This document shows positions 6,339 to 7,763 of a stretch of DNA of 7,763 nucleotides, one piece after another (positions within the stretch are counted from its first letter, which is position 1; each line of letters starts with the position of its first letter). This DNA is from Desulfobacteraceae bacterium (GTDB taxonomy: Bacteria > Desulfobacterota > Desulfobacteria > Desulfobacterales > UBA5616). The stretch spans positions 1-7,763 of the forward strand of contig JAUXEW010000137.1 in the NCBI GenBank assembly GCA_030620375.1, written 5' to 3'. Both the position numbers and the translations under genes were made by a program. The notes beneath the pieces are model-generated. The model saw only the letters and a program-made list of their open reading frames with translations. It was not told where the DNA came from and searched no databases.

Positions 6339-6565
6339 TTTAATATCCCAACTCCCTTTCTGAGGGTTATCGTAAGTCAGGCCGGGTTTTTATAAAACAA
6401 ATATAAAATGTGCAGGCGCGAAGCAACATCATTCTATTCTGACTCCTGACTTCTGGCTCCTGAATTCTGTGTTTCAACGCCTGCTGCCGCTCCACGCCCC
6501 GAACTTATTGAGAAGTTACCAATTAAGCAGGTGTGATCCCAGAGGGCCCAAGGCTTCAATAGACC
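6339..6565. other. 227-bp intergenic gap between SDR and acyl-CoA dehydrogenase genes
   Basis: This gap holds no gene. It contains a degenerate repeat (6436-6469) and an AT-rich patch at 6391-6410. On the minus strand, TTGCTT (6426-6421) and TATATT (6405-6400) resemble -35 and -10 boxes, but the 15-bp spacing is short, so a promoter ahead of the acyl-CoA dehydrogenase gene is only a possibility. GGGCCC at 6544-6549 is a short palindrome, not a convincing terminator. The gap is where this cluster could be split into two transcripts. Confidence 0.45.
6436..6469. repeat. Degenerate CAGGAG/CAGAA intergenic repeat
   Basis: Read on the minus strand, the segment consists of two imperfect units of about 14 bp: CAGGAGCCAGAAGT followed by CAGGAGTCAGAAT, preceded by CAGAATT. 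The plus strand shows GACTCCTGAC and GGCTCCTGAA. I recognise the style from intergenic repeats in Desulfobacteria and other genomes. It codes for nothing and marks the gap as a site of repeat insertion or expansion. Confidence 0.55.
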
Positions 6566-7318
6566 CTATCCCGCCATGGTAAGCCCGCCACTAACGCTCA
6601 ACACCTGCCCGGTAATATAGTCCGACAACCCGGAGGCGAAAAAGAATACGGCATTGCCAAGATCTTCCGGTTGGCCGATTCGCCGAAACGGAATAGCCCT
6701 TTTAAGCGCTTCTCTTAGTTTTTCCGTCGTCCCTTCAACAAATCCCGGGGTGTCTGTGGGACCGGGGCAAACACAGTTCACGTTAATCCGGTAACGTGCA
6801 ACTTCCCTGGCCAACGACTTAGTCAAAGCGATGACGCCCCCCTTGGCACCCGCATAAACCGTTTCTCCCGAGCTTCCCACCCGACCGGCATCACTGGCGA
6901 TATTGACGATTTTTCCGGACTGTTTTTCAATCATGTGCGGCAACACGGCATGACAGCAGTTAACGGGTCCTTTGTAATTGAAATCAATAACCCAGTCCCG
7001 AAATTCTTCCGTTGTCTCCCAAAACGGCTGGGCTCTGTCCCCGCCGGCATTATTTACCAAAATGTCAATTCCCCCCAGCCGTTCGATTGTTTCTTTAACC
7101 ATTTTTTCAGTGGAAAATGCCGTTGTCACATCCACATTCACATTGATACAGTTTGCGTTATATTTTTTAGAAATTTCCTCACTTACGGCTTTTGCCGATT
7201 TATCATTAATGTCGGCAACGACCACGTCCGCACCGTATTGGGCCAGTTTCATGGCAATCCCTTTACCAATACCGCTGGCGGCCCCTGTGACAATTGCTTT
7301 TTTGCCTTTAATATCCAT
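6566..7318 (-). CDS. Short-chain dehydrogenase, BadH-like (2-hydroxycyclohexanecarboxyl-CoA dehydrogenase family)
   Basis: A 250-residue classical SDR of normal length. The cofactor motif TGAASGIGKG is at 11-20, Asp36 at the end of beta-2 favours NAD over NADP, and NNAG is at 89-92. The catalytic set is Asn114, Ser142, Tyr155 and Lys159 (YAGAK). Two stretches match Rhodopseudomonas palustris BadH closely from memory: IVNIASDAGRVGSSGE (137-152) and the C-terminus ITGQVLSVSGGLTMAG (235-250), as does CPGPTDT (184-190). BadH oxidises 2-hydroxycyclohexanecarboxyl-CoA to the 2-keto compound. The gene follows a BadI/MenB-like gene by 90 bp, the same pairing as badH-badI, which supports a beta-hydroxy acyl-CoA substrate that is cyclic or branched. 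A 3-oxoacyl-ACP reductase is a less likely alternative given the neighbours. The ATG has GAGG about 9 nt upstream. Confidence 0.85.
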   Translation of the reverse strand: MDIKGKKAIVTGAASGIGKGIAMKLAQYGADVVVADINDKSAKAVSEEISKKYNANCINVNVDVTTAFSTEKMVKETIERLGGIDILVNNAGGDRAQPFWETTEEFRDWVIDFNYKGPVNCCHAVLPHMIEKQSGKIVNIASDAGRVGSSGETVYAGAKGGVIALTKSLAREVARYRINVNCVCPGPTDTPGFVEGTTEKLREALKRAIPFRRIGQPEDLGNAVFFFASGLSDYITGQVLSVSGGLTMAG

Positions 7319-7408
7319 AATGTAAACCTCGTATGGTTTGTTTAATTATGTTTCATTGGAAAACAATGTGCCTTTATGACGATCATATGTCATACGTATC
7401 AAACATCA
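7319..7408. promoter_or_regulatory. 90-bp gap with interrupted palindrome, possible operator
   Basis: TATGAC (7375-7380) and GTCATA (7389-7394) are inverted repeats around an 8-bp centre, and ATACGTAT (7392-7399) is an overlapping perfect palindrome. A second small hairpin, CATTG/CAATG around GAAAA, is at 7354-7368. The spacing would suit a dimeric regulator such as a TetR-type protein, but no regulator gene is in view and no clear promoter boxes lie beside it. The site is 12-35 bp downstream of the crotonase stop codon. Confidence 0.3.
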
Positions 7409-7763
7409 TTACTTTAGAAACTGTCTCCAATCGGCTTTTCGTTTTTCCATAAATGAAGCCCTGCCTTCAACGGCTTCATCACCGGCATAATACTGCCATA
7501 GTCCTTCTCCGGCCAGCCGCTGCATACCGTAAATCCAATCCGTTGGCGCATTGAGGGCGATTTTTAAGAAACCCAAGGCCGTAGGACTCTTGTCTAGAAT
7601 CTCCTGACACCAGTCATTGGTTTCTTCCATCAGCTTGTCCTGGGGCACGACTTTATTTACCAGGCCCATTTCCAGTGCTTCTTTAGCCGTATATTTTCTA
7701 CAGAGAAACCACATCTCCCTTGCCTTTTTTTCGCCGATAACACGTGCCAAATAAGCCGCACCA
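7409..7763 (-). CDS. Enoyl-CoA hydratase/isomerase family, MenB/BadI-like (C-terminal part, cut by window edge)
   Basis: The last 117 residues of a crotonase-fold protein; the frame is open through the window edge, so the N-terminal half is missing and no start can be given. The visible part begins GAAYLARVIGEKKAREMWFL, which matches the hallmark of 1,4-dihydroxy-2-naphthoyl-CoA synthase (MenB) and 2-ketocyclohexanecarboxyl-CoA hydrolase (BadI). AKEALEMGLVNKVVP, KSPTAL and EGRASFMEKRKADWRQFL follow in the expected order. The Tyr-Tyr pair at visible residues 91-92 aligns with the C-terminal active-site Tyr of this subgroup (Tyr258 in E. coli MenB). The sequence alone does not separate MenB from BadI. 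The neighbouring BadH-like gene and absence of menaquinone genes favour a BadI-like ring-opening hydrolase. It is the most upstream gene of the cluster seen here. Confidence 0.82.
   Translation of the reverse strand, partial: GAAYLARVIGEKKAREMWFLCRKYTAKEALEMGLVNKVVPQDKLMEETNDWCQEILDKSPTALGFLKIALNAPTDWIYGMQRLAGEGLWQYYAGDEAVEGRASFMEKRKADWRQFLK

Noticed and set aside
6935..7345. Plus-strand open frame of 136 codons.
   Set aside because: Antisense to the BadH-like SDR, whose full motif set is intact; the Phe/Asn/His-rich product is typical of a shadow frame.
7409..7763. Annotation as menaquinone-pathway MenB.
   Set aside because: The visible part fits MenB as well as BadI, but the neighbours are acyl-CoA catabolic genes including a BadH-like SDR and no other men gene is present; left as MenB/BadI-like.

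Overview
The window looks like a piece of chromosome from an anaerobic, mid-GC bacterium, most likely a Desulfobacterota (deltaproteobacterial, sulfate-reducing or syntrophic) organism. This is inferred from three things: the content (acyl-CoA catabolism with ring-cleavage-type enzymes and a B12 mutase), the style of the intergenic repeats (degenerate CAGGAG/CAGAA and CAAGGATTC/CACGAAG repeats), and a Y1 transposase of a kind common in that group. No rRNA, tRNA or CRISPR array is visible.

Layout. Positions 1-290 are non-coding and repeat-rich: an inverted pair of GGATTCAAGG-type repeats (17-30 and 180-193), then a tandem GATATTGGGGACG repeat. Positions ~215-1340 are a small mobile element: a REP-associated/IS200-like HUH (Y1) transposase (294-1307, +) whose C-terminus resembles the DNA-binding domain IV of DnaA, bracketed by imperfect inverted repeats. 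Positions 1308-1437 hold the right repeat and a perfect 13-bp hairpin.

From 1438 to the right edge all genes are on the minus strand, so transcription runs right to left. In transcription order: the C-terminal part of a crotonase of the MenB/BadI type (cut by the window edge), a BadH-like short-chain dehydrogenase, an acyl-CoA dehydrogenase, the large (substrate-binding) subunit of a B12-dependent acyl-CoA mutase, an FAD-dependent oxidoreductase of the phytoene-desaturase-like family, and the small B12-binding mutase subunit. Spacings of 41-90 bp, with one 227-bp gap, suggest one operon or two closely linked ones.

How the genes may work together. BadH and BadI are the adjacent enzymes of Rhodopseudomonas palustris that oxidise 2-hydroxycyclohexanecarboxyl-CoA and hydrolytically open the resulting beta-keto ring. 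Here they sit with an acyl-CoA dehydrogenase and a complete adenosylcobalamin carbon-skeleton mutase. Ungapped comparison with methylmalonyl-CoA mutase shows that this mutase lacks the residues for binding a free carboxylate (Tyr89 to Val, Arg207 to Gly) and has Asp in place of the catalytic-site His244. It is therefore unlikely to be a methylmalonyl-CoA mutase. The FAD enzyme gene lies between the two mutase subunit genes. The best reading is a catabolic cluster for an alicyclic or branched acyl-CoA in which a skeletal rearrangement is coupled to redox steps and ring opening. The substrate cannot be named from sequence. This cluster is the most interesting content of the window.
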